Shown here in pieces: positions 36,272 to 47,734 of a stretch of 64,000 nt of DNA. How positions within the stretch are numbered: position 1 is the first letter of the stretch; each line of letters begins with the position of its first letter. The notes below the pieces were generated by a model that did not search any database, was not told the origin of the DNA, and worked only from the letters and a program-made list of their open reading frames with translations. Made by a program: the position numbers and the translations under genes. Source of the DNA: Photobacterium halotolerans DSM 18316 (lineage in GTDB: Bacteria > Pseudomonadota > Gammaproteobacteria > Enterobacterales > Vibrionaceae); NCBI RefSeq assembly GCF_000425165.1, contig NZ_KE384320.1, positions 406,994 through 470,993 on the forward strand, written 5' to 3'.

Positions 36272-37627
36272 ATGGATGTTGCCGTGATACTGCTCACGCT
36301 TGTGGGTTTGATGTACTTTGCCTACCGAGGCGTGTCAGTGCTGATCCTCGCCCCCATTTTAGCCATGGCTGCTGCACTGCTGACCAGTGACTTCCCTTTT
36401 TTGTATGCGCTGTCTAATGTCTTCATGCCCGCCGCAGCCAATTACATCAAACTGTACTTCCCCATCTTCATCGCCGGGGCAATCTTTGGCAAACTGATGG
36501 GCGCATCGGGGGCTGCCCGTGCTTTATCACGGTTTATCATTCAGCATCTGGGGACCAAACACGCGATATTGTCTGTCGTGCTGGCTACTGCGTTGCTGAC
36601 ATACGGCGGCGTGTCACTCTTTGTGGTGGTCTTTGCCATGTATCCGATTGGTGCAGCCACTTTCCGCGCGGCCGGTATTCCTAAGCGCCTGCTGCCAGCG
36701 GCGATCACCCTGGGAGCTTTCACTTTTACCATGACGGCATTGCCGGGCACGCCGCAGTACCTGAACACCATGCCAACCATACCGTTCGGCACCACTATTT
36801 ACGCAGCGCCGGCGCTGGGCTTACTGGCCGGTACTATGATGCTGGTGCTGGGAGTATTGTGGATCAAATACCGGGCCCAAAAGGCCATTGCGGCTGGTGA
36901 AAATTACGGTGACCATGATGAAAGTGATAAAGATCTGGATGACAGCACCGCAACACCGAGCGTATTGATGGCGCTTGTTCCGATTCTGATGGTGTTCGTC
37001 ATCAACTTTGTACTGACCAATATTTACTTCAAATCACCTGCTGTGATTGCCGAATATGAAACGCTGGATACGCGGATCAACGGCACCTGGCCGGTAATTA
37101 TCGCGCTGGCTGTCGCCATTATCTTCATGCTGGTGAGCTATCGCCGCTATCTGTTTGATACCAACAAACACGTCTTCGACGGTTCGGTAGGCTCTCTGCT
37201 GCCCATTTTCAACACAGCTTCTGAGGTAGGCTATGGTGCTGTGATTACTGCCCTGTCGGCCTTTGTGATTATCAAAGCCGGTATTGCCGCCATTGATATT
37301 CCGGACCTGTTCAAGGTGGCGCTTACCTCAACCAGTCTTGCCGGTATTATTGGTTCGTCATCAGGCGGAACTGGGATGGTGCTGGCCCTGCTGGGCAATG
37401 ATTTTCTGAGTACCGGGATTAACCCTGAAGTGCTGCATCGCGTGGTCTTGCTGGCCGCGGGCGGGCTGGATACGCTGCCGCACTGCGGTGCTGTCATTAC
37501 TTTGCTGGCGGTTTGTCGCCTGACTCACAGACAGAGCTATGGTGATATTGCGGTGGTAACTATGGCGATCCCGCTGATGGCGGCCTTTACTGTCATAGTG
37601 GTACATCTCAGTACCGGCCTGGTCTGA
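36272..37627 (+). CDS. GntP-family permease
   Basis: A 451-residue, very hydrophobic transporter with about 12-14 membrane segments. GntP-family phrases are SLFVVVFAMYPIGAATFRAA, TALPGTPQYLNTMPT and SGGTGMVLALLG. I chose the ATG at 36272 with GGAG 8 nt upstream rather than 36254. GntP proteins import gluconate or short organic acids with protons; relatives next to CoA-transferases are usually predicted to carry short-chain hydroxy- or keto-acids. The CoA-transferase neighbour supports an organic acid, not gluconate. Confidence 0.88.
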   Translation: MDVAVILLTLVGLMYFAYRGVSVLILAPILAMAAALLTSDFPFLYALSNVFMPAAANYIKLYFPIFIAGAIFGKLMGASGAARALSRFIIQHLGTKHAILSVVLATALLTYGGVSLFVVVFAMYPIGAATFRAAGIPKRLLPAAITLGAFTFTMTALPGTPQYLNTMPTIPFGTTIYAAPALGLLAGTMMLVLGVLWIKYRAQKAIAAGENYGDHDESDKDLDDSTATPSVLMALVPILMVFVINFVLTNIYFKSPAVIAEYETLDTRINGTWPVIIALAVAIIFMLVSYRRYLFDTNKHVFDGSVGSLLPIFNTASEVGYGAVITALSAFVIIKAGIAAIDIPDLFKVALTSTSLAGIIGSSSGGTGMVLALLGNDFLSTGINPEVLHRVVLLAAGGLDTLPHCGAVITLLAVCRLTHRQSYGDIAVVTMAIPLMAAFTVIVVHLSTGLV

Positions 37628-37640
37628 CAAGCCCGGAGCA

Positions 37641-37673
37641 ACAACGCCCCGAATAATGCGGGGCGTTGTTATT
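37641..37673 (+). terminator. GntP permease terminator
   Basis: An 11-bp stem ACAACGCCCCG/CGGGGCGTTGT with a 7-nt loop and TATT after it, starting 13 bp past the stop. Confidence 0.7.
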
Positions 37674-37701
37674 AGCCGGTATTCTGAATTATTGTACGCG
37701 G

Positions 37702-38064
37702 TTAATCGCTGCGGCAAGGTTGAATATAGATGGCATCTGACGGAAAGCGGCCATCCTGGCTGGGATGCTGGCGGTGTAATCGACACAAATCCTGAAAAAT
37801 GCTGATCGCTGTGACGGTAAATGCTTCTGCCTGCCAGCTGTCATCCTGTTTAATCTCAATCATCACTTTGTCACCCTGACTAACATGCTCAGGTAACCGA
37901 ATATCATAGGTATGGCTGAATGCCAGCAACCAGTAATTATCGACAGTCACCAGGCGGCCTTCGCCCGGCGTGGATACCGAATAGACGTAGTCCAGTTGTT
38001 GCGCTTTGGCTACACTGGTCAGCGCCATTGCCATTAGTGTAAAAGCGACATAAAGCTTCAACAT
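37702..38064 (-). CDS. Small secreted protein of unknown function
   Basis: A 120-residue protein with a Sec signal peptide (LKLYVAFTLMAMALTSVAKA, cleavage after AKA). The mature part is beta-rich with two cysteines (DLCRLHRQ and IQPCRSD) that could form a disulfide in the periplasm. I do not recognise the family. It has AGGTGG before the ATG at 38064; a GTG three codons upstream is an alternative. It stands between the GntP permease (convergent) and nlpI (same strand). Confidence 0.65.
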   Translation of the reverse strand: MLKLYVAFTLMAMALTSVAKAQQLDYVYSVSTPGEGRLVTVDNYWLLAFSHTYDIRLPEHVSQGDKVMIEIKQDDSWQAEAFTVTAISIFQDLCRLHRQHPSQDGRFPSDAIYIQPCRSD

Positions 38065-38145
38065 AACCGCCACCTGCAGAACACCTGTTCTAACACTATA
38101 GTGATTGCAGCTGGTCAGTTTTTCTTAACTCAGCGACAGAGCGGC

Positions 38146-39063
38146 TTAAAGTTCATCGCCTACATCGCCACTGGTATCGGCTTCACCCTGTAAGTTCGCC
38201 AGTAAACGATTGAGCTCCAGAGAAGCAAACCTGTGCTCAACAAACTCGTAGACATTGCCAGCTAAAGCCAGCTTATACAGCTGGACAGCTTCCGCATACT
38301 GATTGTTATGCTGGTAGCGCTTGGCCATATAGAAGTAGCTCTCGGTCAAACGCTCGGCCATCTGCTCATTGGTTTCACTGTCTTTCACTATGCCGTCGAG
38401 CAGCAACTGCTCAGATTGACCGTCAAGCAACATACCGGCAATGTTCCAGCCCCAGTCTTCGCGTTCTGCCCGGTCAAAACGGTTCTGCAGATTCTGTTTG
38501 GCTTTGTCTGCCGGCTCTGATTCCAGCTCAACCATATACAACCAGATAGCCCGGTAAGGATCATTGGGATCCTGATGATAATGCGCCAGTAAATCCTGCT
38601 TGGCTAAATCAAACCGACCGCCATAATACAGTGCGATCCCACGGTTGCGCTGTGCAAACGGGTGGCTGACATCCAGCTCCAGCGCCGAGTCAAACGCCTC
38701 GTAGGCCGCATCAAAATGTGCACTCTGAGTAAAATACACCCCAAGAATATTAAAAATATCGGGCTGTGCGGGATACAGAGACAGTGACTGGTTAAAATCC
38801 AGTCTGGCCAGATCACGCAGACCAATACCATCATGAAGCAACCCGCGCTCATAGAAGATCTGCGAACGGGTTTCATCATCCAGATCACTGCGTCCCAACA
38901 GCTGATCAATACGTGCTAACTGGATTTGTTGCTGTATGGTTGGCTGCAGCGGAACCGCAATCAACGGTTGCTCCCAGCTGGAATAGGTACTCGTAGAACA
39001 CCCTGCCAACATGACGGCCATCGCAATGGCTACGTACTTACACCTCTTTGCAAACAATGCCAT
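38146..39063 (-). CDS. nlpI: Lipoprotein NlpI
   Basis: A 305-residue outer-membrane lipoprotein. The lipobox is LAGC with the lipidated Cys22 and Ser at +2, which favours outer-membrane sorting. Several TPR repeats follow (for example FNILGVYFTQSAHFDAAYEA and LDVSHPFAQRNRGIALYYGG). NlpI is an adaptor for peptidoglycan hydrolases and their protease. It is downstream of pnp on the same strand, as in E. coli, but separated by a strong terminator. Confidence 0.95.
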   Translation of the reverse strand: MALFAKRCKYVAIAMAVMLAGCSTSTYSSWEQPLIAVPLQPTIQQQIQLARIDQLLGRSDLDDETRSQIFYERGLLHDGIGLRDLARLDFNQSLSLYPAQPDIFNILGVYFTQSAHFDAAYEAFDSALELDVSHPFAQRNRGIALYYGGRFDLAKQDLLAHYHQDPNDPYRAIWLYMVELESEPADKAKQNLQNRFDRAEREDWGWNIAGMLLDGQSEQLLLDGIVKDSETNEQMAERLTESYFYMAKRYQHNNQYAEAVQLYKLALAGNVYEFVEHRFASLELNRLLANLQGEADTSGDVGDEL

Positions 39064-39152
39064 TCTCCCTAACCTGCCCGTGCGAATCCGCGGTTGCCAT
39101 CACCACACGATGAGCCAAAATCGCGATTCGCCTTCTGAGCGTTGATTGGTAT

Positions 39153-39182
39153 AAAAAAGGGGCTATAACAGCCCCCTTTTTT
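39153..39182 (-). terminator. pnp terminator
   Basis: AGGGGCT/AGCCCC-type stem with flanking A6 and T6 runs and a short loop, about 35 bp past the pnp stop. A T-run follows on the minus strand. Confidence 0.8.
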
Positions 39183-39215
39183 GTTACTAGATAAAGATAA
39201 GCTTATTCCGATGGA

Positions 39216-41327
39216 TTAAGCATCTTCACCAGCGGCTGGTGCCTGCTCTGGCTGAGCTTCCTTCATGCTCAGACGGATACGGCCCTGGCGGTCGATTTCC
39301 AGTACTTTGACCTGTACTTCCTGACCCATTTGCAGGTAATCAGAAACCTTCTCAACACGCTCCTGTGCGATTTGAGAAATGTGTACCAGACCTTCTTTTG
39401 TACCGATAACAGAAACAAAAGCACCAAAATCAACAATTCGCACTACTTTACCAGTATAGATGCGGCCAACTTCAACGTCTGCGGTGATTTCTTCGATACG
39501 GCGAATCGCTTCTTTCGCAGCAGTCCCTTCGGTGGCTGCAATTTTCACTGTGCCGTCGTCTTCGATTTCAATTGTTGTACCGGTTTCTTCCGTCAGCTGA
39601 CGAATTACCGCACCACCTTTACCGATCACATCTTTGATCTTCTCTGGGTTGATCTTCATGGTGTGAATACGAGGAGCAAACTGAGAAATGTCATCGCGAG
39701 CTGTGCTGATAGCCTGATCCATCACACCCAGGATGTGAATACGGGCGCCTTTTGCCTGGTTCAGTGCAATCTGCATGATCTCTTTGGTAATACCTTCGAT
39801 CTTGATATCCATCTGCAGTGCAGTAATACCGTCGTTAGTACCGGCCACTTTGAAGTCCATGTCACCCAGGTGATCTTCATCGCCCAGAATGTCAGACAGA
39901 ACCACGAAATCGTCGCCTTCTTTCACCAGACCCATAGCGATACCCGCTACAGAGGCTTTGATTGGCACACCGGCGTCCATCAGAGCCAGAGAGGTACCAC
40001 ATACAGACGCCATAGAAGACGAACCGTTTGATTCAGTGATCTCAGACACCACACGTACAGTGTACGGGAACTCATCAACCGATGGCATTACCGCTTTGAT
40101 ACCACGCTTAGCCAGTTTACCGTGGCCGATTTCACGACGCTTCGGCGAACCCACAAAGCCGGTTTCACCTACACAGTATGGAGGGAAGTTGTAGTGCAGC
40201 AGGAAGTGTTCTTTACGCTCACCGGTCAGCTCATCCAGGATCTGCGCGTCACGCTGGGTACCCAGAGTGGCAGAAACCAGCGCCTGCGTTTCACCACGGG
40301 TAAACAGTGATGAACCGTGAGTACGTGGCAGTACACCCGTACGAACGTCCAGAGCACGAACCATGTCTTTTTCACGGCCATCAATACGCGGGTTACCGGC
40401 AATGATGCGGCTGCGAACCACGTTCTTCTCCAGAGAGCCCAGCATGTCGCGGATTTCGCGCTCATCCAGTGCGGCATCTTCTGCCAGCAGTTCAGCGACC
40501 ACGTCAGCTTTGATGGCACCCACTTTCTCGTAACGCGCCATTTTTTCAGTGATTTGGTAAGCATCGGTCAGACGACCTTCTGCTTTTTCAGCCACGCGTG
40601 CTTTCAGTTCGGTGTTAACGGCCGGAGCCACCCAATCCCACGCCGGGGTTGCCACTTCTGCAGCGAATTCTTTAATGGCATTGATCACAGTTTGTTGCTG
40701 GTCATGACCAAAAACAACGGCTTGCAGCATTTGCTCTTCAGTCAGACGGTCTGCTTCTGATTCAACCATCAGAACGGCGTTATCTGTACCGGCAACCACC
40801 AGATCCAAACGGCTCTCAGCCAGTTCTTTGTTGCTTGGGTTCAGCACAAGCTGGTCATTGATGTAACCCACACGGGCTGCACCGATTGGACCGTTGAAAG
40901 GAATACCTGAGATAGCCAGAGCGGCAGAGGTACCAATCATGGTCACTATGTCTGGGTTAACGTCCGGGTTAACAGAAACCACAGTCGCGATCACCTGTAC
41001 TTCGTTTTTGAACGCATCAGGGAACAGCGGACGGATTGGGCGGTCAACCAGACGGGCCGTCAGGGTTTCATTTTCAGAAGGACGGCCTTCACGTTTGAAG
41101 AAACCACCCGGGATTTTACCGGCAGCGTAAGTACGCTCCTGGTAGTTAACAGTCAGAGGGAAAAAGTCCTGGCCTTCTACCGCTTCTTTTTTGCCCACAA
41201 CAGAAACGAAGACGGAAGTGTCATCCATGCTAGCCATTACAGCGGCAGTAGCCTGACGCGCCATCACACCGGTTTCCAGCGTTACGGTATGGTTGCCGTA
41301 CTGGAAGGTTTTAACGATAGGATTCAC
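39216..41327 (-). CDS. pnp: Polynucleotide phosphorylase
   Basis: A 703-residue 3'-5' exoribonuclease of the RNA degradosome. Two RNase PH-like domains (residues about 1-550) are followed by KH ([20 protein letters not shown]) and S1 ([20 protein letters not shown]) domains. The start is a GTG at 41327 preceded by AAGGA; the frame upstream of it is not conserved. It is downstream of rpsO, with a terminator and about 250 bp of leader in between. Confidence 0.97.
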   Translation of the reverse strand: MNPIVKTFQYGNHTVTLETGVMARQATAAVMASMDDTSVFVSVVGKKEAVEGQDFFPLTVNYQERTYAAGKIPGGFFKREGRPSENETLTARLVDRPIRPLFPDAFKNEVQVIATVVSVNPDVNPDIVTMIGTSAALAISGIPFNGPIGAARVGYINDQLVLNPSNKELAESRLDLVVAGTDNAVLMVESEADRLTEEQMLQAVVFGHDQQQTVINAIKEFAAEVATPAWDWVAPAVNTELKARVAEKAEGRLTDAYQITEKMARYEKVGAIKADVVAELLAEDAALDEREIRDMLGSLEKNVVRSRIIAGNPRIDGREKDMVRALDVRTGVLPRTHGSSLFTRGETQALVSATLGTQRDAQILDELTGERKEHFLLHYNFPPYCVGETGFVGSPKRREIGHGKLAKRGIKAVMPSVDEFPYTVRVVSEITESNGSSSMASVCGTSLALMDAGVPIKASVAGIAMGLVKEGDDFVVLSDILGDEDHLGDMDFKVAGTNDGITALQMDIKIEGITKEIMQIALNQAKGARIHILGVMDQAISTARDDISQFAPRIHTMKINPEKIKDVIGKGGAVIRQLTEETGTTIEIEDDGTVKIAATEGTAAKEAIRRIEEITADVEVGRIYTGKVVRIVDFGAFVSVIGTKEGLVHISQIAQERVEKVSDYLQMGQEVQVKVLEIDRQGRIRLSMKEAQPEQAPAAGEDA

Positions 41328-41581
41328 GTGAATTTCCTTAAAATATTGATCTGCTTTTCTATTTGCGTCTGTAAGTATATCCGACACAGCAAAAAGCGTC
41401 ATGTGAAGTGGGGTACTTTAAAGCACATTTCACGCATCGCGACTAATGGCAAAAGCCGATTTGGGCAGCCTCTGTCAATAGCCGCGACCTCAGGGTCGAC
41501 GAAAACGACTCGTGAACGCTATTCAGTACCGTTTTAAAACAACTTTCCCGTCAGAGATTGGCATCTCCGACCGGCAGATGC
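41328..41581 (-). other. pnp leader region
   Basis: About 250 bp between the rpsO terminator and pnp. In E. coli the equivalent leader carries an RNase III-cleaved hairpin for autoregulation. A small dyad CGACC-TCA-GGGTCG is visible here, but I cannot confirm a long RNase III structure. Confidence 0.35.
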
Positions 41582-41613
41582 AAAAAAGAAAGGAGCCAAT
41601 CGGCTCCTTTCTT
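41582..41613 (-). terminator. rpsO terminator
   Basis: A 12-bp stem AAGAAAGGAGCC/GGCTCCTTTCTT with an AATC loop, then a T-run on the minus strand. Partial read-through would feed pnp, as in E. coli. Confidence 0.88.
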
Positions 41614-41623
41614 CCAAGCAATC

Positions 41624-41893
41624 TTAGCGACGCAGACCCAGACGCTCGATCAGAGACTGGTAACGACCCAGATCTTTGCCTTTCAGGTAGTCCAGCAGCT
41701 TACGACGACGAGAAACCATGCGCAGCAGACCACGACGGCTGTGGTGATCGCCTTTGTGCTCTGCAAAGTGACCTTGCAGGTGGTTGATCTGTGCAGTCAG
41801 CAGTGCAACCTGAACTTCAGGTGAACCCGTGTCGTTTGCGCCTTGCGCGTATTCAGCAACGATAGTTGCTTTAGTTTCTGCATTCAGAGACAT
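41624..41893 (-). CDS. rpsO: 30S ribosomal protein S15
   Basis: An 89-residue S15, full length, with the rRNA-binding [20 protein letters not shown] and [20 protein letters not shown] stretches. It binds 16S rRNA helix 22 early in assembly and in E. coli represses its own translation through a leader pseudoknot. It lies between truB and pnp. Confidence 0.98.
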   Translation of the reverse strand: MSLNAETKATIVAEYAQGANDTGSPEVQVALLTAQINHLQGHFAEHKGDHHSRRGLLRMVSRRRKLLDYLKGKDLGRYQSLIERLGLRR

Positions 41894-42031
41894 AACTCAT
41901 TCCTAATACAAAATAGTAAAATTTGTGCCAGCCAATCTCTGATTCAGCCGACACCCGAGCCGCGAATTATACGCACCTGTCCGGAAGGCCGCAAGCGGAA
42001 TATGATTCACCCGACAGGCCGCTGGAGCGGC

Positions 42032-42991
42032 TTATTTTTCTTCGTCTTCTTTGTCCCGGTTGGCCAGCACACGCTTAGGCGCCACCATATTTTCGGCATT
42101 GATTTCACCCACACCGATGAAATCACGCTGCTCACCGGCTGTCAGCCGAACCAAGGTACCGGCATCAGGCACACGGCCGGCCTGGACTGGCTGGCCATTG
42201 AGCACATAACTGGCGACACCCGGCAGTAAGTTCACTTCCGGTAAGTCCTGTACTGCCGAGTCGGTTGGCAACAGCAGCGGATCCAGCAGCTCTTTCGGCT
42301 GAATATCCTGCTCTTTGGCCTGCTCCAGCAGCGCTTCGAGCTGCTCTAGCGTGACCATTTTGTCCAACGGGTACTTAGAGACGCCGATGCGGCGCAGATA
42401 CGTGACATGCGCTCCGCAGCCCAGCATCTCACCCAGATCATCAACGATAGTGCGGATATAAGTGCCTTTGGAGCAATGGACTTCCATCTCAACTTCGTTG
42501 TCGCTAAAGCGCAGCAGTGAGATTTCATACACTGTGATATCGCGGGCCTCACGGGGTACTTCTTTGCCTTCGCGGGCATATTCGTACAACGGACGTCCCT
42601 GATATTTCAGCGCCGAAAACATAGACGGAATTTGCTTGGTTGTACCGCGGAACTTGGCGATACAACGCTCCAGCAGACCACGATCTACCTTGACCTCACG
42701 GGTTTCGACCACTTCGCCATCGGAATCCGAAGTATTGGTACGCTCACCCAGCTTGGCGATCACCCGATAACGCTTATCGGAATCCAGCAGGAACTGGGAA
42801 AACTTGGTCGCTTCTCCCAGGCAGATTGGCAGCATACCCGTCGCAAGCGGATCCAACGCGCCGGTGTGACCGGCTTTTTCCGCAAAAAAGAGACGTTTTA
42901 CTTTTTGCAGGGCATCGTTTGATGTGATGCCGCCCGGCTTATCCAGCAGCAGAACACCGTCTACCGGACGCCCTTTACGACGACGCGCCAT
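42032..42991 (-). CDS. truB: tRNA pseudouridine(55) synthase
   Basis: A 319-residue TruB. The catalytic aspartate is Asp47 in [11 protein letters not shown]. The KL and EA motifs ([19 protein letters not shown]) and a C-terminal PUA-like domain are present. It makes pseudouridine at position 55 of nearly all tRNAs. Its ATG shares one base with the rbfA TGA (TGATG), so translation is coupled. Confidence 0.97.
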   Translation of the reverse strand: MARRRKGRPVDGVLLLDKPGGITSNDALQKVKRLFFAEKAGHTGALDPLATGMLPICLGEATKFSQFLLDSDKRYRVIAKLGERTNTSDSDGEVVETREVKVDRGLLERCIAKFRGTTKQIPSMFSALKYQGRPLYEYAREGKEVPREARDITVYEISLLRFSDNEVEMEVHCSKGTYIRTIVDDLGEMLGCGAHVTYLRRIGVSKYPLDKMVTLEQLEALLEQAKEQDIQPKELLDPLLLPTDSAVQDLPEVNLLPGVASYVLNGQPVQAGRVPDAGTLVRLTAGEQRDFIGVGEINAENMVAPKRVLANRDKEDEEK

Positions 42992-43392
42992 CAGTTATCC
43001 TCACCTTCGTCCTTAGGTTCGTCAACGCGGCGTGCTTCGTCATCACGAACAACCTTGCTGACCAGGTTGGAGATGCGCATGCCTTCAGTCAGTGACTGGT
43101 CAAAAATAAAGTTCAGCTCAGGCGTCACTCGCAGACGGATTTGCTTACCCAGCAGCGAACGAATGTAAGGCGCCATTTCGCGCAACGCTTCCAGGCTGTC
43201 TTCCGGTGTCTGTTCACCGATAGTCAGGAAGGTGACATAAACTTTGGCGTATCCCATATCACGGGAGACTTCCACACTGGAAATTGTCGCCATGCCAATA
43301 CGGGGATCTTTAATTTCGCGTTGCAGAATCACTGCCAGCTCTTTTTGCAGCTGCTGAGCAACACGTTGTGTACGGCTGAATTCTTTAGCCAT
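42991..43392 (-). CDS. rbfA: Ribosome-binding factor A
   Basis: A 133-residue KH-fold protein starting [20 protein letters not shown], with INFIFD-like [20 protein letters not shown]. It helps mature the 30S subunit and is needed at low temperature. The C-terminal tail is acidic and unconserved, as usual. It lies between infB and truB in the nusA operon. Confidence 0.97.
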   Translation of the reverse strand: MAKEFSRTQRVAQQLQKELAVILQREIKDPRIGMATISSVEVSRDMGYAKVYVTFLTIGEQTPEDSLEALREMAPYIRSLLGKQIRLRVTPELNFIFDQSLTEGMRISNLVSKVVRDDEARRVDEPKDEGEDN

Positions 43393-43483
43393 TTGATTCT
43401 CTCTCTAAAAGTCGGCCGCCTACCTCGACACAAAGGGGAGCCGAAGCTCCCCAGTGTTCATTCCAGGTCAGCGAGCAACCTGA

Positions 43484-46201
43484 TTAATCCAGCGTACGCT
43501 GAATTTCAACGATTTCGAAAACTTCAATCTGGTCACCAACGCGAACATCATTGTAGTTCTTCACGCCGATACCACACTCGTAACCGTTCTTCACTTCTTG
43601 TACGTCATCTTTAAAGCGACGCAGTGATTCCAGTTCACCTTCGTAAATAACAATGTTATCACGCAGGACACGAATCGGGTTGTTACGCTTGATGGTACCT
43701 TCGGTAACCATACAACCTGCAATCGCACCCAGTTTCGGTGATTTGAACACATCACGTACTTCAGCCAGACCGATGATTTCCTGCTTGAACTCAGGAGACA
43801 GCATGCCGCCCATCGCTGCTTTCACTTCATCAATCAGCTGATAGATGATGGAATAGTAGCGCAGATCCAGGTTCTCAGCTTCGATGGTCTTACGGGCAGA
43901 CGCATCAGCACGGACGTTGAAGCCCAGCAGAATCGCGTTAGACGCGGCAGCCAGTACGGCGTCAGTTTCAGTGATACCACCTACGCCGGAACCGACGATG
44001 TTCACTTTCACTTCTTCCGTTGACAGCTTACGCAGTGAATCGGCAATCGCTTCCACTGAACCCTGTACATCGGCTTTCAGTACAACATTCAGTTCAGCAA
44101 CTTCACCTGCAGTCATGTTAGAGAACATGTTCTCCAGCTTGGCTTTCTGCTGGCGAGCCAGTTTCACATCGCGGAACTTACCCTGACGGTAAAGTGCCAC
44201 TTCGCGCGCTTTACGCTCATCACGGACCACAGTCGCTTCGTCACCCGAAGACGGTACACCAGACAGACCCAGAATCTCAACCGGGATAGACGGACCCGCT
44301 TCTTCAATGTCACGACCCAGCTCATCACGCATCGCACGAACGCGACCATATTCCAGGCCACACAGTACGATGTCGCCTTTGCGCAGCGTACCTTCCTGAA
44401 CCAGCACAGTCGCAACCGGACCACGGCCTTTATCCAGGCGGGATTCAACCACTACGCCTTTCGCCATGCCTTCAGAAACGGCTTTCAGTTCCAGAACTTC
44501 CGCTTGCAGCAGAATCGCTTCCAGCAGACCATCGATGTTCGTACCCTGCTTGGCAGAGATGTGAACAAACATGTTCTCGCCGCCCCACTCTTCCGGCATC
44601 ACGTCGTACTGGGCCAGCTCGTTCTTCACGTTGTCCGGGTTAGCATCTTCTTTATCGATCTTGTTCACCGCAACGATCAGCGGTACACCTGCCGCTTTCG
44701 CGTGCTGGATAGCTTCAATCGTCTGTGGCATCACGCCATCGTCTGCGGCAACCACCAGGACAACAATATCCGTCGCCTGTGCACCACGGGCACGCATAGC
44801 GGTAAACGCGGCGTGTCCAGGGGTATCCAGGAAGGTGATCATACCGTTATCGGTTTCAACGTGGTATGCACCAATGTGCTGGGTAATACCACCGGCTTCG
44901 CCTGCCGCAACGTGCGCTTTACGGATGTAATCCAGGGTAGATGTTTTACCGTGGTCAACGTGACCCATGATAGTCACAACCGGAGCACGAGGGACAACAG
45001 CCAGATTCTCGTCGCGATCAGACAGTACGGCCTCTTCCAGCTCGTTCTCTTTACGCAGGATAACCTTGTGGCCCATTTCTTCAGCAACCAGCTGTGCGGT
45101 TTCCTGATCGATAACCTGGTTGATCGTGGCCATAGCGCCAAGCTTCATCATCACTTTGATAACTTCAGCCGCTTTCACCGCCATCTTGTTAGCCAGTTCA
45201 GCAACCACAATGGTTTCACCGATAACAACATCGGCTTTAGCAACAGTGGCTGTTTTATCGAAGCCATGACGCATTGACGTAGGCTTGCTCATTTGCTGTT
45301 TGCCGCGGCCACGCTGGTTACGGCCGCCACGTTGGGGCATTGCACGCTCACGCGGCTCATCACCCTTAGGACCGCTGGCGGCTTTTTTCTTCTTAGCACG
45401 GCGGCGAGATTCTTCCTCGCGGCGGTCTTGTTCATCTTCCGCCGCACGGGCATAGGTGGAGGTAGTCGTGTGGTAGTCTGATTGTTCCATAGCACCTGTT
45501 TCCTGGTCCTTTTTCGACCAGTTCTTTTCATTGATTTCTGCCATTTTGCGTGCCTCTTCTAGCTGACGCTGACTGTCTTCCTCGGCTTTACGCTTGGCTT
45601 CCTCTTCCCGGCGGCGTTGCAGTTCTTCAGCTTCTTTTTTAGCCTGTTGCTCAGCAGCGCGTTTCGCTTTCTCTTCTGCCTGACGTGGATTGGCATCCAC
45701 CGCATCACGATTGGCTTGTTTCTCTGACTGCTGGGCTTTCTCTTCTGCTAAGCGTTTTGCTTCCGCTTCACGCTGAGCTTTTTCTTCAGCTTCACGTTTA
45801 GCCCGCTCTTCCGCTTCGCGTTTTGCTGCTTCTTCTGCAGCACGCTTGGCTTCCTCTTCAGCCTTGCGCGCTTCTTCAGCACGCTGCTCTTCTTCAAGGG
45901 CTGAACGCTTGACATAGGTGCGCTTTTTACGCACCTCTACTTGAATGTTTTTACTCTTTCCGCCTGTACCCGATACACTCAGCGTGCTGCGGGTCTTGCG
46001 TTGCAGAGTCAGGCGGGTCGGTGCCTCGTCAGTGTTGCCACCGTGTTCTTTCTTCAGGTGGCTCAACAGAGACTCTTTTTCCTGTTGGTTGACACTGTCT
46101 TCAGCTTTTTTGCTGATACCAGCATCGGCAAACTGTTGAAGCAAACGATCAATCGGGGTACCGATTTCTTCGGCAAGTGCCTTAATTGAAACCTCTGACA
46201 T
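43484..46201 (-). CDS. infB: Translation initiation factor IF-2
   Basis: A 905-residue IF-2. Residues 1-50 are the IF2 N-terminal subdomain. Residues about 100-235 are a long charged Lys/Glu/Ala/Arg coiled-coil repeat. Then come the G domain ([38 protein letters not shown]) and the fMet-tRNA-binding C-terminal domain. Length and layout match other vibrios. Shorter forms from internal starts are known in E. coli; none can be confirmed here. It lies between nusA and rbfA. Confidence 0.98.
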   Translation of the reverse strand: MSEVSIKALAEEIGTPIDRLLQQFADAGISKKAEDSVNQQEKESLLSHLKKEHGGNTDEAPTRLTLQRKTRSTLSVSGTGGKSKNIQVEVRKKRTYVKRSALEEEQRAEEARKAEEEAKRAAEEAAKREAEERAKREAEEKAQREAEAKRLAEEKAQQSEKQANRDAVDANPRQAEEKAKRAAEQQAKKEAEELQRRREEEAKRKAEEDSQRQLEEARKMAEINEKNWSKKDQETGAMEQSDYHTTTSTYARAAEDEQDRREEESRRRAKKKKAASGPKGDEPRERAMPQRGGRNQRGRGKQQMSKPTSMRHGFDKTATVAKADVVIGETIVVAELANKMAVKAAEVIKVMMKLGAMATINQVIDQETAQLVAEEMGHKVILRKENELEEAVLSDRDENLAVVPRAPVVTIMGHVDHGKTSTLDYIRKAHVAAGEAGGITQHIGAYHVETDNGMITFLDTPGHAAFTAMRARGAQATDIVVLVVAADDGVMPQTIEAIQHAKAAGVPLIVAVNKIDKEDANPDNVKNELAQYDVMPEEWGGENMFVHISAKQGTNIDGLLEAILLQAEVLELKAVSEGMAKGVVVESRLDKGRGPVATVLVQEGTLRKGDIVLCGLEYGRVRAMRDELGRDIEEAGPSIPVEILGLSGVPSSGDEATVVRDERKAREVALYRQGKFRDVKLARQQKAKLENMFSNMTAGEVAELNVVLKADVQGSVEAIADSLRKLSTEEVKVNIVGSGVGGITETDAVLAAASNAILLGFNVRADASARKTIEAENLDLRYYSIIYQLIDEVKAAMGGMLSPEFKQEIIGLAEVRDVFKSPKLGAIAGCMVTEGTIKRNNPIRVLRDNIVIYEGELESLRRFKDDVQEVKNGYECGIGVKNYNDVRVGDQIEVFEIVEIQRTLD

Positions 46202-46224
46202 GCTGCTCCTCCCTTGCTAATTAA

Positions 46225-47712
46225 TTATGCTTCGTCGCTGAACCAGCAGATATTACGGGCAGCCATGATCAATTCACCCGCGCTGGTTTCATTCAGGCCT
46301 TCGATGTCCAGTAGGTCATCAGTACCTTGGTCAGCCAGATCTTCCAGCGTACAGATACCTTTAGCGGCCAGTTTGAACGCCAGTTCGCGTTCCATACCAT
46401 CCAGGCTCAGCAGGTCTTCGGCAGGCTCAACCCCATCCAAAGACTCTTCCTGCGCAAGGGCAATAGTGGTCAGTGCTTCTTTCGCACGGTTACGCAATTC
46501 GTTAACCGTATCTTCGTCCAGGCCGTCAATTGACATTAATTCCTGAACAGGTACATAGGCTACTTCTTCCAGGCTGGTAAAGCCTTCTTCAACCAGAACA
46601 ATCGAGAACTCTTCATCGATTTCCAGGTATTTAACAAACAGATCAATCGACGCCTGCGCTTCGGCCTGGTGTTTTTTCTGCAGATCTTCCACAGTCATCA
46701 CATTCAGTTCCCAGCCTGTCAGGACAGATGCCAGTCGAACGTTCTGACCGCTACGACCGATGGCCTGCGCCAGATTGTCTTTCTCAACCGCGATATCCAT
46801 GGTGTGGTTGTCTTCATCAACGATGATAGAGCTCACCTCAGCCGGTGCCATGGCATTGATAACGTACTGAGCGGCGTTTTCGTCCCACAGTACGATATCG
46901 ATACGTTCACCACCCAGCTCACCGGATACCGCCTGAACACGCGCACCACGCATACCAACACAAGCGCCGACAGGGTCGATACGTTTGTCATTGGTTTTCA
47001 CTGCAATCTTGGCACGTGAGCCAGGATCACGGGCAGCGCCCATCAGTTCGATCATCTCTTCACCGATTTCCGGCACTTCGATGCGGAACAATTCAGACAG
47101 CATTTCAGGCTTAGAACGAGTCATGAACAACTGGAAACCACGCGCTTCCGGGCGCACAGCATACAGCAGACCACGTACGCGGTCACCCGGACGGAAGTTT
47201 TCACGTGGCAGCTGATCTTCACGCAGAATCACAGCTTCAGCATTGTTACCCAGATCAACAATAATGGCATCGCGGTTTACTTTCTTCACCACGCCAGTGA
47301 TCAGCTCACCTTCATTATCGATAAACTGTTCAACGATCTGCGCACGCTCAGCTTCACGCACTTTCTGTACGATAACCTGTTTGGCCGTTTGCGTAGTGAT
47401 GCGGTCAAAAGTCACAGAATCGATCTGCTCTTCAACATAGTCACCCAGCTCAACAGTTTCATCGTCATACTGCGCGGCTTCCAGAGTAATTTCCAGAGTT
47501 GGCGCCGTTACTTCGTCCACGGCTTTCCAGCGACGGTAAGTATCGAAGTCGCCCGTTTTACGATCAATCGCAACACGCACGTCAATTTCAGCTTCGTACT
47601 TTTTCTTTGTAGCTGTTGCCAGTGCGATCTCCAATGCTTCGAAGATACGCTCACGAGGAACAGCTTTCTCGTTGGATACCGCTTCAACGACAGCCAAGAT
47701 TTCTTTGTTCAT
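46225..47712 (-). CDS. nusA: Transcription termination/antitermination protein NusA
   Basis: A 495-residue NusA with the N-terminal RNA-polymerase-binding domain, S1 ([20 protein letters not shown]), two KH domains ([20 protein letters not shown] and [12 protein letters not shown]), and two acidic C-terminal repeats as in enterics. It lies 22 bp after rimP and 23 bp before infB in the rimP-nusA-infB-rbfA-truB-rpsO transcript. Confidence 0.98.
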   Translation of the reverse strand: MNKEILAVVEAVSNEKAVPRERIFEALEIALATATKKKYEAEIDVRVAIDRKTGDFDTYRRWKAVDEVTAPTLEITLEAAQYDDETVELGDYVEEQIDSVTFDRITTQTAKQVIVQKVREAERAQIVEQFIDNEGELITGVVKKVNRDAIIVDLGNNAEAVILREDQLPRENFRPGDRVRGLLYAVRPEARGFQLFMTRSKPEMLSELFRIEVPEIGEEMIELMGAARDPGSRAKIAVKTNDKRIDPVGACVGMRGARVQAVSGELGGERIDIVLWDENAAQYVINAMAPAEVSSIIVDEDNHTMDIAVEKDNLAQAIGRSGQNVRLASVLTGWELNVMTVEDLQKKHQAEAQASIDLFVKYLEIDEEFSIVLVEEGFTSLEEVAYVPVQELMSIDGLDEDTVNELRNRAKEALTTIALAQEESLDGVEPAEDLLSLDGMERELAFKLAAKGICTLEDLADQGTDDLLDIEGLNETSAGELIMAARNICWFSDEA

Positions 47713-47734
47713 TTCTAATGCCCCAATTTAGCGG

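Noticed and set aside
45500-45930. Repetitive GCT/TTC-rich tract resembling a tandem repeat
   Set aside because: It is the charged coiled-coil segment of infB, coding Lys/Glu/Ala repeats normal for IF-2 of this group.
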